Assembly (NCBI RefSeq): GCF_017312485.1
Contig: NZ_BMBA01000013.1
Span: 1 to 64,000, forward strand
Length of the DNA stretch: 64,000 bases
From: Clostridium zeae
GTDB taxonomy: Bacteria > Bacillota > Clostridia > Clostridiales > Clostridiaceae
Direction of reading: 5' to 3'
Below the pieces are notes generated by a model. The model did not search any database, was not told where the DNA came from, and saw nothing but the letters and a program-made list of their open reading frames with translations. Positions 17,818 to 27,056 of this stretch are shown here, piece by piece (position 1 is the first letter of the stretch; each line of letters starts with the position of its first letter). The translations under genes were made by a program, and so were the position numbers.

Positions 17818-19533
17818 TGTGACATTAAACTGTCCCACTAGTAAGTTTAATTCTTCAGCTAAGCCTGCTTGATTCATTGCTGACTTTGCAACTTCTCTTA
17901 TTGCTAAAGTAACTTCTTCTACACTTATGGATATTTCTTCTGATCCTCCAGCTGAACGCTCTGAAGTTGCTGATACATCTCCAATAGCTATCTCTACATC
18001 TGCTATCATGGAATTTATCTTATTAACAGAATGTGCCATATCTATTATTATGCTATTTATAAACTCTGTATCTTTATCATATTGATTTCCTATATCATTT
18101 AACATTCTATATGTTGGTTTCACACTTCCTTCCATGTAATCAAGGACTTCTTTTGCACTATTTGTAAGATTGTTAACTGAAGTTCTCACCTTTAACATCA
18201 TATCTTGTATGGTTACAACCGCCTTTGATGATTTATCAGCTAAAAGCCTTACCTCTTCGGCCACAACAGCAAATCCTCGTCCATTTTCTCCTGCTCTAGC
18301 AGCTTCTATTGCTGCATTTAATGATAGCAAATTTATATTATCAGCAATTTTTCCAATAGATTCCGCAACTATTTTCACTTCATCTACCACCTTAACTTCT
18401 CTTATGGCATTAGATATATTTTCATAGTTTTTGCTATATATTTTGTTATTAACTTCTATACTAACCACTGCTTTTTCTTTTATATTAACAACTCTATTTT
18501 TTATATCTTCCAATGAATCCGCTGAATTTTTTGCTGTAACAGAAAGCTCTTTAGTTGTTCTTCCTATTTCTGATGTTGAAGAACTCACCTCTTCTGTTGA
18601 GGTTTTGATATTTTTTACTCCGAAGAAAATTTCATTAGTAGTTCCACTTACTATTTCAATTTTTGAAGCAACTTCTTCAGTTATGGCGGAAAGTTCTTCA
18701 CTAGCAGCACCTATACTTTCTGAACTAGTTATTACTTTTGCAACTAGATTTTTTATATTAAGCGTAGCTCCATTTAAAGCTTCCCCCATTTGTCCTATCT
18801 CATCTTTAGAGTTAATTATTATAGAACTGGTTAAATCCCCCTTACCAAGGGACCTTGCAAAAATAAGTACTGCTTTTAATCTTTTAGATATATTCGCAGC
18901 TATACCAACTCCAAATATGATAGCTATGACAAATCCAATGCCAGTTATCACTATATTTATAAGCTTCGATTGGTTGTATGTTTTAGCGTTATTGGAATAA
19001 GCTATATCTGCTTTTTTTATGTTTCCTTCTATTAATTTATCATACTCACTATCTGCAGCAGCTCTTGATGATATTACTTCTGAAAAAGCATTTTTTGCAT
19101 CCTCGTATTTATCTTGTGCTGCATACTTAATCACAACATTACTAGAGTCTCTAAACTTTTCAAGATCTTTTTTTAAATCTTGAAATCCATCACTTTCATC
19201 TTTTGATAATAGTTTTTGCTCATAGATAGCTATAAGCTTATTATTTTTATCTCTAAGGGAATTAATTTGTTGCTTTACACTTTCTCTCTCACTTACTGTT
19301 AACTCTTGATAAGTAATAATCAGCAATTCAGATCTTATATCTGCAAGATTTTGCTTCATATTATCAAGACTTTTAATAGCTTCCAAATTATAATCATGCA
19401 TAGCTCTAGCGTTTGAATTTATATCACTTATATCTCTCAGTGAATTTAATCCTGAAAGCATTATAAACACTGCTATTAAAATAAATGCTGGTATCAATTT
19501 GTAGTATATTTTTAAATTATTGAACCATCTCAT
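17815..19533 (-). CDS. Methyl-accepting chemotaxis protein (4HB sensor)
   Basis: A 572-residue chemoreceptor. TM1 at about 11-30, an extracellular four-helix-bundle-type domain to about 185, TM2 at about 190-212, a HAMP domain to about 265, then the signalling domain with the conserved hairpin tip NLLSLNAAIEAARAGENGRGFAVVAEEVR-like sequence near 400-430. Parts of the signalling domain look shortened and irregular around residues 365-390 (NKIYSKNYENISNAIREVK), which may reflect local divergence. It sits between the sugar-operon regulator and the sugar ABC genes, so it may direct chemotaxis to the same sugar; this is inferred from position only. Confidence 0.9.
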   Translation of the reverse strand: MRWFNNLKIYYKLIPAFILIAVFIMLSGLNSLRDISDINSNARAMHDYNLEAIKSLDNMKQNLADIRSELLIITYQELTVSERESVKQQINSLRDKNNKLIAIYEQKLLSKDESDGFQDLKKDLEKFRDSSNVVIKYAAQDKYEDAKNAFSEVISSRAAADSEYDKLIEGNIKKADIAYSNNAKTYNQSKLINIVITGIGFVIAIIFGVGIAANISKRLKAVLIFARSLGKGDLTSSIIINSKDEIGQMGEALNGATLNIKNLVAKVITSSESIGAASEELSAITEEVASKIEIVSGTTNEIFFGVKNIKTSTEEVSSSTSEIGRTTKELSVTAKNSADSLEDIKNRVVNIKEKAVVSIEVNNKIYSKNYENISNAIREVKVVDEVKIVAESIGKIADNINLLSLNAAIEAARAGENGRGFAVVAEEVRLLADKSSKAVVTIQDMMLKVRTSVNNLTNSAKEVLDYMEGSVKPTYRMLNDIGNQYDKDTEFINSIIIDMAHSVNKINSMIADVEIAIGDVSATSERSAGGSEEISISVEEVTLAIREVAKSAMNQAGLAEELNLLVGQFNVT

Positions 19534-19552
19534 TTTTCATCCCCCTTATCTG

Positions 19553-19656
19553 TAGGAGGCTGTGAAAAAAGCTATTCTATAGGTTTCGCTATACCGCACT
19601 TGGGCGCCACGAGCGGCTCGCGAAAAAGAATAGCTACATTTTTCACATCCTCCTCT
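19553..19656. repeat. GC-richer inverted-repeat element upstream of the chemoreceptor
   Basis: AGGAGGCTGTGAAAAA and GCTATTCTAT on the left are inverted on the right as AGAATAGCTACATTTTTCA and CATCCTCCT. The centre (ACCGCACTTGGGCGCC...GAGCGGCTCGCG) is far richer in G+C than anything around it. About 100 bp, no reading frame. It looks like a MITE or hairpin repeat of foreign composition. Confidence 0.6.
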
Positions 19657-19684
19657 AGGTAAACTATACTGTATATATGTAAAA

Positions 19685-19733
19685 ACACAGACCTTCTTCA
19701 GTTATAGATTAGTTGACTAAAGAAGGTCTGTGT
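19685..19733 (-). terminator. Terminator of the sugar ABC operon
   Basis: ACACAGACCTTCTT pairs with AAGAAGGTCTGTGT around a 20-nt loop, 27 bp past the last permease stop. Confidence 0.8.
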
Positions 19734-19759
19734 ACATTGACTCTATTTAAAATATTAAA

Positions 19760-20644
19760 CTATTCCTTTATACTACCTTCCATTGCTCCTGCAGTAATCT
19801 GCTTTTGGAAAAGTATAAACAAAATTATAGGTGGTATGATTGCCAGAGTAATACACATCATAAGCTGATCTGGTGTCATTTTTCCACCTTGACGAGCCAC
19901 AAATAACTTAACCATAACAGTGAAACTACTATCCTTCTTTAGAACCAAGTAAGGAAGAAGGAAATCAGACCATGCTGCATTAACTGCATACATACCGATA
20001 ACCATATTTATCGCTTTACTTAATGGAGCTACTATTTTAAAGAATATCTGAAAATCTGAACATCCATCCAACCTAGCAGCCTCAATAAGAGATGTTGGAA
20101 TTGACTTAAAAAATGTGATATACAGTATAACATAAAATGCATTTGCTCCTGCCACAAACCATAGTGGTGTGATTTGGTTGTTCAAATTTAATGCTACTAT
20201 GTTCTTAAACACTGGAACTAAACTAGTAGTTGCTGGTATCATTAAGCTCACCATAACTAACGCATGAACAACTTTACTTCCTCTTGGTTTAATTATAGCT
20301 ATTACATAAGCAAGTAACCCATTAAACACTATTGCACAAACTACACTACCTACAACGGCTATTAAAGAATTCTTGTAGTACTTTATAAAATCGAGTTTCT
20401 TCCAAGTTTCTGCCAGTCTTTCTGGATGAAATTGATCTGGCCAAAAAGTTGGTGGTTGTCTAAAAAACTCTTCTTGGGATTTAAAGCTTGATAGCATTAC
20501 CCATAATGGTGGCACAACGGAAGCTATCACTATAACAAAGCATATTACAATCATAATTAGATATGCAAGCTTTACTGGTTTTCGTTTTAAATCAAAGGTA
20601 GTTATAGCACCATAGCTTTTATTACTTATTTTAGATTTAAACAT
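19760..20644 (-). CDS. Carbohydrate ABC transporter permease (MalG-type)
   Basis: A 294-residue inner-membrane permease with six membrane segments. The cytoplasmic EAA loop that contacts the ATPase is EAARLDGCSDFQIFFKIVAPL, near residue 188. PPLWVMLSSFKSQEEFF near 45 is the usual sequence after TM1 in this family. It follows the MalF-type permease by 14 bp and the binding protein further upstream. No ATPase gene is in the operon, so a shared MsmK-type ATPase encoded elsewhere must energise it, as is usual in Firmicutes. Confidence 0.9.
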   Translation of the reverse strand: MFKSKISNKSYGAITTFDLKRKPVKLAYLIMIVICFVIVIASVVPPLWVMLSSFKSQEEFFRQPPTFWPDQFHPERLAETWKKLDFIKYYKNSLIAVVGSVVCAIVFNGLLAYVIAIIKPRGSKVVHALVMVSLMIPATTSLVPVFKNIVALNLNNQITPLWFVAGANAFYVILYITFFKSIPTSLIEAARLDGCSDFQIFFKIVAPLSKAINMVIGMYAVNAAWSDFLLPYLVLKKDSSFTVMVKLFVARQGGKMTPDQLMMCITLAIIPPIILFILFQKQITAGAMEGSIKE

Positions 20645-20658
20645 TTGGCCTCTCCTTT

Positions 20659-21573
20659 CTATTCCTCACTGTTTCTGTTAAGAAGATTGTACACACAAGT
20701 TAATGCAATAAGTATTATAGCGATAATAACACTTAGCGCTGTTGCTTGAGCAATCTTCATATCTTGGAATGCATATTTATAATTTAACTGCATTAGAGAA
20801 ATAGAAGCATTATTAGGCCCACCACCAGTCATTACCATTGGTTCATATAATACTTGGAAAACAGCTATAATTTGAAGTATAAATAAAGTTTTACAAGTAC
20901 TAAATAGTCCTGGAATAGTTATATAGAAAATTCTTTGCCATATTCCTGCACCATCCATGGCTGCAGCTTCATAATGATCTTGATTTAAGCCTTGCAATCT
21001 TGCGAGGTAAACTAGAGCAGTTGATCCTGCACCCTTCCAAGTCATTGTAATTACTATTAAAAGAATAGTCCACTTTGGATCTTCTAACCATTTATGTGGC
21101 TCTACTCCAAACTTACTTAAAAAAACATTTAAAATACCATTTCCTCCTGGGGTCATGATTAAAGACCACATCATAACAGTAGCTACCCCTGGAACAACAT
21201 TAGGAAAATACATCCCAACTCTAAATAACGATTTAAAGTACACAACTTCATTTAATAAAATTGCCATTATTATAGGGACTAAAAACCCTACTACTAAGGA
21301 CCAAAAAATATAAACAAAAGTATTGCTTAACGCCTTCATAAACACTGGATCTTGAAATACATTTATGTAGTTTTTAAATCCTACAAAAGCTACAGGATTG
21401 AACCCCTGTGTACTATAAAATGATAGTTTAAGACTTTGAAGAATAGGTACCCATACGAAAAAAGCAAATAACACCAATGACGGAATCATTATCATCCATC
21501 CTGATATATCTTTTCGCCATACATTTTTGCCGATTTTTCTACTTTTTATTGGTGTTTGTGTAGCAAGTTTCAT
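20659..21573 (-). CDS. Carbohydrate ABC transporter permease (MalF-type)
   Basis: A 304-residue permease with six membrane segments. It has GWMIMIPSLVLFAFFVWVPI at TM1 and the EAA loop EAAAMDGAGIWQRIFYITIPG near residue 202. It forms the membrane channel with the MalG-type protein encoded 14 bp downstream. The 210-bp gap before it contains a large hairpin that probably lowers permease expression relative to the binding protein. ATG at 21573 follows AAAGGAGTCG. Confidence 0.9.
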   Translation of the reverse strand: MKLATQTPIKSRKIGKNVWRKDISGWMIMIPSLVLFAFFVWVPILQSLKLSFYSTQGFNPVAFVGFKNYINVFQDPVFMKALSNTFVYIFWSLVVGFLVPIIMAILLNEVVYFKSLFRVGMYFPNVVPGVATVMMWSLIMTPGGNGILNVFLSKFGVEPHKWLEDPKWTILLIVITMTWKGAGSTALVYLARLQGLNQDHYEAAAMDGAGIWQRIFYITIPGLFSTCKTLFILQIIAVFQVLYEPMVMTGGGPNNASISLMQLNYKYAFQDMKIAQATALSVIIAIILIALTCVYNLLNRNSEE

Positions 21574-21608
21574 GGCATCATCGACTCCTTTCTTAATTCT
21601 TTATAATA

Positions 21609-21769
21609 TAAAAGGCTGCATACCACTTTCTTGATAGATAAAGATGAACAATCTCTCTGACTAAATATTTCAAAACTCTGGGGGGTTAAACCAAGATGAT
21701 TTGAATAAAAATTTAAATAATATAATTGTTCATCTTTATATCCTATTAGTGCTTTATACAGCCTTATTT
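21609..21769 (-). promoter_or_regulatory. Long intergenic hairpin between binding protein and permease genes
   Basis: AAAGATGAACAAT at 21640 is inverted as ATTGTTCATCTTT at 21724-21736. The pairing extends outward through AAGGCTG...TTGATAGAT and the reverse of ATATCC...CAGCCTT, so nearly the whole gap folds into one stem. The core has a diverged copy of the dispersed palindrome. In binding-protein-first operons such hairpins stabilise the upstream message or attenuate the permeases; that role is inferred here. Confidence 0.6.
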
Positions 21770-21783
21770 AGTGCTAAAATAAA

Positions 21784-23181
21784 TTATTTTTTATTTATAT
21801 TCGCATCTAACTTTTGTTGGAAGTTGCTATTAGCTTTATCCATAAGAGCTTGAACATTTGCATCTTTGTTAGTTAATACTGCTTGAATAACTGGATATAA
21901 TTCAGCATACATATCTTGAGTAAGATTTGGTTCTTCAGTGTGAAGAGTTTTTGGTACATTACTGAAGTAATCCTTAAATAAGTTGTAGTTTATATTTTCA
22001 TTAGCTTTTCTAATTTCTTCAACCTTATCTAGGTAATCTTTATTTGTCCAAACTTGGAATGATGGAATAACTGGAATGTTATTTTTCTTACGATAATCTG
22101 CATCATCCTTAAGTCCCTTTTCTGTATCAGCGTTAAGAACTGGTGCTTTACCCATTATTTCTATGAATTTAAGAGCTCCATCTATTTCATCCTTTGAAGC
22201 TGTTGAAGAGAACATATAAGGAGTACCACCCATTAATGAGTATTGTCCACCAGGACCTGCTGGGAATGGTACTAAAGCTAAATCGTCTTTACTTAAACCG
22301 TAATCTTTAGTTGGAACATTTACACCATCTTGTGCTGCAAAGTACATTGCTGCATTGCTAGTGCCTATTGCTTGCATACCTGATGTCCAATCTTGAAGAA
22401 TTTCATCAGTTAACGCATTATATTTCCATTTTAAATCCTTTACATATTGCATAGCTGCTACGGCTTCTTTAGAATTTAAGTTAGATTTCCACTTTCCATT
22501 GTCTTCTACTTGAAGCTTTGCTCCAAATGCCCATGCTATATTTGAGAAATGCCATCCACCAGAATTGTCTTTTGATAGTAATACAATTCCTGCTTTTCCT
22601 GTCTTTTGTTTAATAGTTGCAGCTGTTTGAGCTAATTCATCCATAGTCTTTGGATACTTAGGTATGTCTCCATCCATTAATCCTGCTTGTTTAAATAATT
22701 TTATGTTAACATACAAACCTAATGCGTATCCATCACGTGGAACTCCATATGTCTTTCCATCTTTAGATAATAGATCTTTTATCTTTGGATCCATTGCATC
22801 CAACCACTTATTATCTTTTAGTTCACCAGTGATATCTGCAACATATTTGTTTGCTATCAACTTTTGTGGCTCTGTATACCAAGTTTCAAATACTGTTGGT
22901 AGTTGTCCACTTTCTGCCAAAGGAACAAAGCTTTCTACACTATATTTATAGTGCGAAGGTTCAATTGTAATCCAATTATATTTTTTCTCACATTCTTCTT
23001 TGTACTTATTGAATAATGCAACTTGCTCGGCATCAGTATCCTCTGGCCACATTCCTATCTTTACTGTAACCTTCTTGTGTCCATCAGCTGTAGCTGGCTT
23101 ATCTTCTTGCTTATTACATGCTGTCAAAGATGTAACTGCTAACATTGCAGATATAAGTATTAGTGCTAAACGTTTTCTCAT
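21784..23181 (-). CDS. Sugar ABC transporter substrate-binding lipoprotein
   Basis: A 465-residue extracellular solute-binding protein (family 1). It has a lipoprotein signal peptide: basic MRKR, hydrophobic core and lipobox LTAC with C22, so it is anchored outside the membrane. The mature part has the expected mixed alpha/beta composition, with GIVLLSKDNSGGWHFSN and PFPAGPGGQYSLMGGTPY typical of oligosaccharide binders. First gene of the ABC operon, and highly expressed by design (GGAGGGAATGTA ribosome site). The ligand is probably the alpha-glucoside degraded by the GH65 pair, inferred from location. Confidence 0.9.
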   Translation of the reverse strand: MRKRLALILISAMLAVTSLTACNKQEDKPATADGHKKVTVKIGMWPEDTDAEQVALFNKYKEECEKKYNWITIEPSHYKYSVESFVPLAESGQLPTVFETWYTEPQKLIANKYVADITGELKDNKWLDAMDPKIKDLLSKDGKTYGVPRDGYALGLYVNIKLFKQAGLMDGDIPKYPKTMDELAQTAATIKQKTGKAGIVLLSKDNSGGWHFSNIAWAFGAKLQVEDNGKWKSNLNSKEAVAAMQYVKDLKWKYNALTDEILQDWTSGMQAIGTSNAAMYFAAQDGVNVPTKDYGLSKDDLALVPFPAGPGGQYSLMGGTPYMFSSTASKDEIDGALKFIEIMGKAPVLNADTEKGLKDDADYRKKNNIPVIPSFQVWTNKDYLDKVEEIRKANENINYNLFKDYFSNVPKTLHTEEPNLTQDMYAELYPVIQAVLTNKDANVQALMDKANSNFQQKLDANINKK

Positions 23182-23366
23182 TACATTCCCTCCTTAAATA
23201 TTTCGCATCCCTCTTACAATTAAAAGTATACAAGATTCCCAAAAATGAAAACAGGCTATAATCATGCTAAATAGTTTGTTAATCTGCACATATTTTATAC
23301 ACAACATTGAAAAGGTTATCACGTACATATATAATTTAAATTAAGTTAGTTTCGTGAGGTGATTTA

Positions 23367-24335
23367 ATGTCTGCAAAAACACGTATAATATTTCAATCAG
23401 TAGCAATTGTTATCTTATCTATTATTTTAATAATGTTTATTGGATATAAAAAAATGCAAAATGTACTTCTTCAAAATCGTATTCAGTCTTATGTGGAAAC
23501 CATGAAAATACAGTCACAAAATATAGATTACTTTAGAAAGCTTATCGAAAACATTACCGATTATTCAATTAACTCTCCTCAAGTAACTGATTCACTTAAG
23601 GATACTTCATATAATTCTATTGTAACTAATAGTCTATCCGATTTGAGATCTATAAATCTTGATATAATTGGATCTACCATCTATTCCTCTAATGGACTTA
23701 GATATGAAAGTAATAGTAATTATAATTTTCCATCCTTTGATTCGTTTTCTAAAACAAAAGAATATAGTAACTTTATTAAGACTTCTAAAAGTTCAATGTG
23801 GATGCTATGTTCAGATGATATTCCTAAATACAGGTATACTAACTCAAAAAGTACAAACGTAGTATCATATATCTCCAAGATATATGATGTTTCTTCTTCC
23901 TTAGGAATAGTTATCGTCAACATAACCACTGGTTCATTTATGGATTATTTCTCTTATGATGTATTTGATTCTAAGTTCTCTCTTTCAGTATACACTCCTG
24001 GAACTGAACCAATATACGAGTACGGTGAACAATCCCTAATGCCTCCTAAAGAAGCAGAGCTTATGAACATTCTTTCTTCAGGAAAGAATTATACTCTCAG
24101 CAAAGATAAAACCAAATTAATAATAATAGAAAACTTACTAGATAAGGACACTTATGTTGTAAAAACTATATCCTTAGATAATTTCTACAAGGAGACTGGA
24201 AAGCTAAAGGCTTCTTTTGTATTGATAGCCATTGTATTACTTATGACACTCATACTACTTTATAGCAGGTTTGTGAATAATATATTAAACCCAATAATAT
24301 CTCTTCATGATAAAATGATTCAATATCATGATTAA
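23367..24335 (+). CDS. Kinase-less membrane sensor protein (Cache-like domain between two membrane helices)
   Basis: A 322-residue protein: TM1 at about 7-26, an extracellular domain of about 250 residues, TM2 at about 277-298, and then only LYSRFVNNILNPIISLHDKM before the stop. This is the layout of the input half of a YesM-type kinase, cut where HAMP should begin; no HAMP, kinase or ATPase domain follows in any frame, and an intrinsic terminator comes 12 bp later. So it is either a stable truncated sensor or a stand-alone ligand receptor working with the convergent YesM kinase. The gene is divergent from the binding-protein operon. ATG at 23367 follows GAGGTGAT. Confidence 0.72.
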   Translation: MSAKTRIIFQSVAIVILSIILIMFIGYKKMQNVLLQNRIQSYVETMKIQSQNIDYFRKLIENITDYSINSPQVTDSLKDTSYNSIVTNSLSDLRSINLDIIGSTIYSSNGLRYESNSNYNFPSFDSFSKTKEYSNFIKTSKSSMWMLCSDDIPKYRYTNSKSTNVVSYISKIYDVSSSLGIVIVNITTGSFMDYFSYDVFDSKFSLSVYTPGTEPIYEYGEQSLMPPKEAELMNILSSGKNYTLSKDKTKLIIIENLLDKDTYVVKTISLDNFYKETGKLKASFVLIAIVLLMTLILLYSRFVNNILNPIISLHDKMIQYHD

Positions 24336-24346
24336 CACTCTATAAA

Positions 24347-24377
24347 AAAATCGCTAAGTAATCTTCTTAGCGATTTT
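24347..24377. terminator. Bidirectional terminator between convergent sensor genes
   Basis: AAAATCGCTAAG / CTTAGCGATTTT with T-rich flank on both strands. Confidence 0.85.
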
Positions 24378-24438
24378 CTTATACATTTAATGAAGCAACC
24401 TCTCTATTTTAATACACTATTAAAATACCTCTAGTAAC

Positions 24439-26190
24439 TTACTGTTTTTCTCTTCTTGCTATTCTTATGATTACAGTAGTACCTTTATTAGGTTGACTTA
24501 ATATACTAATACCATACTTACTTCCATATTCTAATTTTATTCTCTCATCAACATTCTTCAACCCGTATCCACCAGATTTGCTTTTATCCAAGTTATCAAA
24601 TTCATCTAGCATTTTAGGGTCAAAGCCTTTACCATTGTCTATAACTTCAAAAATCAACATATCATCATATTTAATCCCATTAATTTCTATCCTGCCATTT
24701 TCCTTCTTGCCCCTAACTCCATGCTTTAATGCATTCTCAACTATAGGTTGAATAGTGAGTTTAAGAATATATTCATCAAGAATATCATCAGGTATGTTAT
24801 ATGAAATTTGAAGTTCATTAGGAAATCTCATCTGTTCTATAACAACAAAGCTTTGTATTAAACTTATTTCTTCGCTTATTGTTATGTACTTTTCTCCCTT
24901 ATGCAAACTCATTCTGAAAAACCTCGAAAGAGCCATAGTTATTTTTTCAATATCCTGTTGTTTTTTTATTTTTGCCATCCAAACAATTGTATCTAAAGTA
25001 TTATACAAAAAATGTGGATTTATCTGAGCTTGCATCGCAGCCAATTCTAATTCTCTTTGTTTTTCTTTTTCCTCATTATTTTTAACAATAAGTTCATCTA
25101 TTCTTTCTACCATATCTACATATGCTTTTTCCAATTCAAAAAATTCATCATGTACTTTAGTTTCTTTAGCTATACCAATGCTTTGTTTTCCTCCTTTAAA
25201 GCCCTTCATAGCAGCTTGCAATCTTCTTAGAGGTTTTAATATATATGCAACTGTTAAAAACGAAAGTACTATAGCAATCACTGCACTTACAGTTGATATA
25301 ATCCATACGTTATAGCTTATCTGTTTAGTTATCATATCAATATTTTCTTCTTTTATATAAGTAAGTATATACCAATTAAATCCTATATCTTTAAGTTGTT
25401 TATCAAAGGCAGTATTGGCAACTACCATCTTTTCTCCCTTAAAATCTATATGATTCAATTTTTTATCTGTGATAGAACTAAATTTATAATCATATATAGT
25501 TTCACCTATACTTTCACTATCCATTGAAGACATTATTTTTCCTTCACTGTTTACAATCATAGAAAAGCTATTATTAACAAGTAAATGATTATATATTTTA
25601 ATAAAATTATTAGATTTAACATAAGTTACTAAGTACCCATTTATTCTTCCAGTATCTAAATTTCTAAATTTACGACCAATCATTATATACGCTTGTCCGT
25701 TTTTATCTTTAACTACCGCATCGCTATATGTTATTTTGCCTGAATCATCAATCTTATCAAGAAAATTCTTATCAGGTAACGACAGATTTTCATCCTCAGC
25801 CATCCTGTAACTCTTTCCTTCTTTTGTTATTATAACTACATCTGCAATATTATCATACTCTTTCATCTGAGATAGCAACTGCTCCTTTATACGCCTTTGC
25901 TTTTCTTCATATGTTATTGAATCATCATTTATTATTTGATTGTAGATTTGTCTAGATAGAAGCCTCACCGAAGCCATATTTACGTCATTTATTACCAAGT
26001 CCATACTTTGACAAAGTTCACTTTGAGCAGAATATAGATATGCCGTTAAATCACTGTATATTATCCTATTAGAGTAAAAATTCATCACTGCAGAAATTAT
26101 TATGGTTACAACCATTAAAGTTATGGCTGTAATTCTAAAAAAACTATTATATAAGCTTCCCTTTTTTAAAATGAATTTCTTTTTTAACAT
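24439..26190 (-). CDS. YesM-type sensor histidine kinase
   Basis: A 583-residue membrane kinase: TM1 at about 16-36, a large extracellular Cache-type domain, TM2 at about 290-315, HAMP to about 370, and a His_kinase domain with the phospho-acceptor His393 in AQINPHFLYNTLD. An HATPase_c domain follows (N-box PIVENALKHGVRGK, G1 VIDNGKGFD, G2 KSGGYGLKNVDERI). It should phosphorylate an AraC-type regulator; the only one in the window is at 16316-17578, with the chemoreceptor and ABC genes lying between the two. ATG at 26190; upstream is AGGAGTTAAA. Confidence 0.9.
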   Translation of the reverse strand: MLKKKFILKKGSLYNSFFRITAITLMVVTIIISAVMNFYSNRIIYSDLTAYLYSAQSELCQSMDLVINDVNMASVRLLSRQIYNQIINDDSITYEEKQRRIKEQLLSQMKEYDNIADVVIITKEGKSYRMAEDENLSLPDKNFLDKIDDSGKITYSDAVVKDKNGQAYIMIGRKFRNLDTGRINGYLVTYVKSNNFIKIYNHLLVNNSFSMIVNSEGKIMSSMDSESIGETIYDYKFSSITDKKLNHIDFKGEKMVVANTAFDKQLKDIGFNWYILTYIKEENIDMITKQISYNVWIISTVSAVIAIVLSFLTVAYILKPLRRLQAAMKGFKGGKQSIGIAKETKVHDEFFELEKAYVDMVERIDELIVKNNEEKEKQRELELAAMQAQINPHFLYNTLDTIVWMAKIKKQQDIEKITMALSRFFRMSLHKGEKYITISEEISLIQSFVVIEQMRFPNELQISYNIPDDILDEYILKLTIQPIVENALKHGVRGKKENGRIEINGIKYDDMLIFEVIDNGKGFDPKMLDEFDNLDKSKSGGYGLKNVDERIKLEYGSKYGISILSQPNKGTTVIIRIARREKQ

Positions 26191-26365
26191 TTTAACTCCT
26201 TACTAGAGTGTTTCTCTATACATTTTAAATACCATCATAAAAACCGTTTACATTTAATATAACAAAATTTAAAATACATTATAACTAACTATATGTATAT
26301 GTTTATATTGAAGTATCACATCTTTATCTATATTATATGGTTAATGTAATATGCTGTAAATATAT

Positions 26366-26391
26366 AAAAAAACACCTACATAGGTGTTTTT
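26366..26391 (-). terminator. Terminator of the second nitroreductase
   Basis: ACACCT / AGGTGT stem with AAAAA and TTTTT flanks, 9 bp past the stop. Confidence 0.8.
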
Positions 26392-26400
26392 ATTCTTACA

Positions 26401-27000
26401 TTATTTAAAAACTTTGATTCTCTCATCTATTGGCATAAAACTTTTTTCTCCTGGAATTTGTAGTGGTTTTCCAAAAGGCATCTGTGCAATTAGTTTCCAC
26501 TCATCAGGTATATTCCATGTTTTTTTAACTTCATCATCAATTAAAGGATTGTAATGTTGAAGCGAAGCTCCTAGTCCTTCTATTTCTAGTGCTGTCCAAA
26601 CCACATACTGAAGAATGCCTGAAGACTGCTCAGACCATACAGGGAAATTATCTTTATATAATGCAAACTGTTCTTGTAATCCCTTCACAATAGCTTGATC
26701 TTCAAAATACAATATAGTTCCGTGCCCCTTACTAAAAGAATCTATCTTTTCTTCTGTTTGAGCAAAGTTTTCTTCAGGTACTACCTTTCTTAAAGCTTCC
26801 TTGGTAATATCCCATAATTTTGTATGATGCTTATCTAATAGCAATACTGCTCTACAACTTTGTGAGTTAAAAGAAGTTGGAGCACATTTAACGGCTTCCT
26901 CTACCATATGTGCAATTCTTTCATCTGGTATTGTAGACTCATTACTAATTGCATAGATTGATCTTCTGCTCTTAATAGCAGTATAAAAATCAATAATCAT
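26401..27000 (-). CDS. Nitroreductase family protein (Frm2/Hbn1/CinD-like)
   Basis: A 199-residue flavin nitroreductase, shorter than the one at 1620-2285 and of a different branch. It has the N-terminal KSRRSIYAISNESTIPDERI and CAPTSFNSQSCRAVLL (FMN-binding) segments, then GLGASLQHYNPLID and QMPFGKPLQIPGEKSF near the C-terminus, which fit the fungal Frm2/Hbn1 and lactococcal CinD group. It probably reduces nitroaromatics or quinones in the cytosol with NAD(P)H; the physiological role is uncertain. Monocistronic, with a palindrome copy just upstream. Confidence 0.85.
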   Translation of the reverse strand: MIIDFYTAIKSRRSIYAISNESTIPDERIAHMVEEAVKCAPTSFNSQSCRAVLLLDKHHTKLWDITKEALRKVVPEENFAQTEEKIDSFSKGHGTILYFEDQAIVKGLQEQFALYKDNFPVWSEQSSGILQYVVWTALEIEGLGASLQHYNPLIDDEVKKTWNIPDEWKLIAQMPFGKPLQIPGEKSFMPIDERIKVFK

Positions 27001-27056
27001 CTTTCTGCCTCCTATTTTTAATTGCTAATTAAAGATTATTCTAATAACTTATTATG

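Noticed and set aside
18431-19000. 189-residue plus-strand frame in the chemoreceptor gene
   Set aside because: It is a reverse-strand shadow of the signalling domain; its residue mix (Ser/Thr/Val/Ile runs) is typical of antisense to coiled coils.
24336-24438. Frameshifted continuation (HAMP and kinase) of the 23367-24335 sensor
   Set aside because: The gap is only about 100 bp, contains a bidirectional terminator, and the opposite strand then encodes the YesM kinase.
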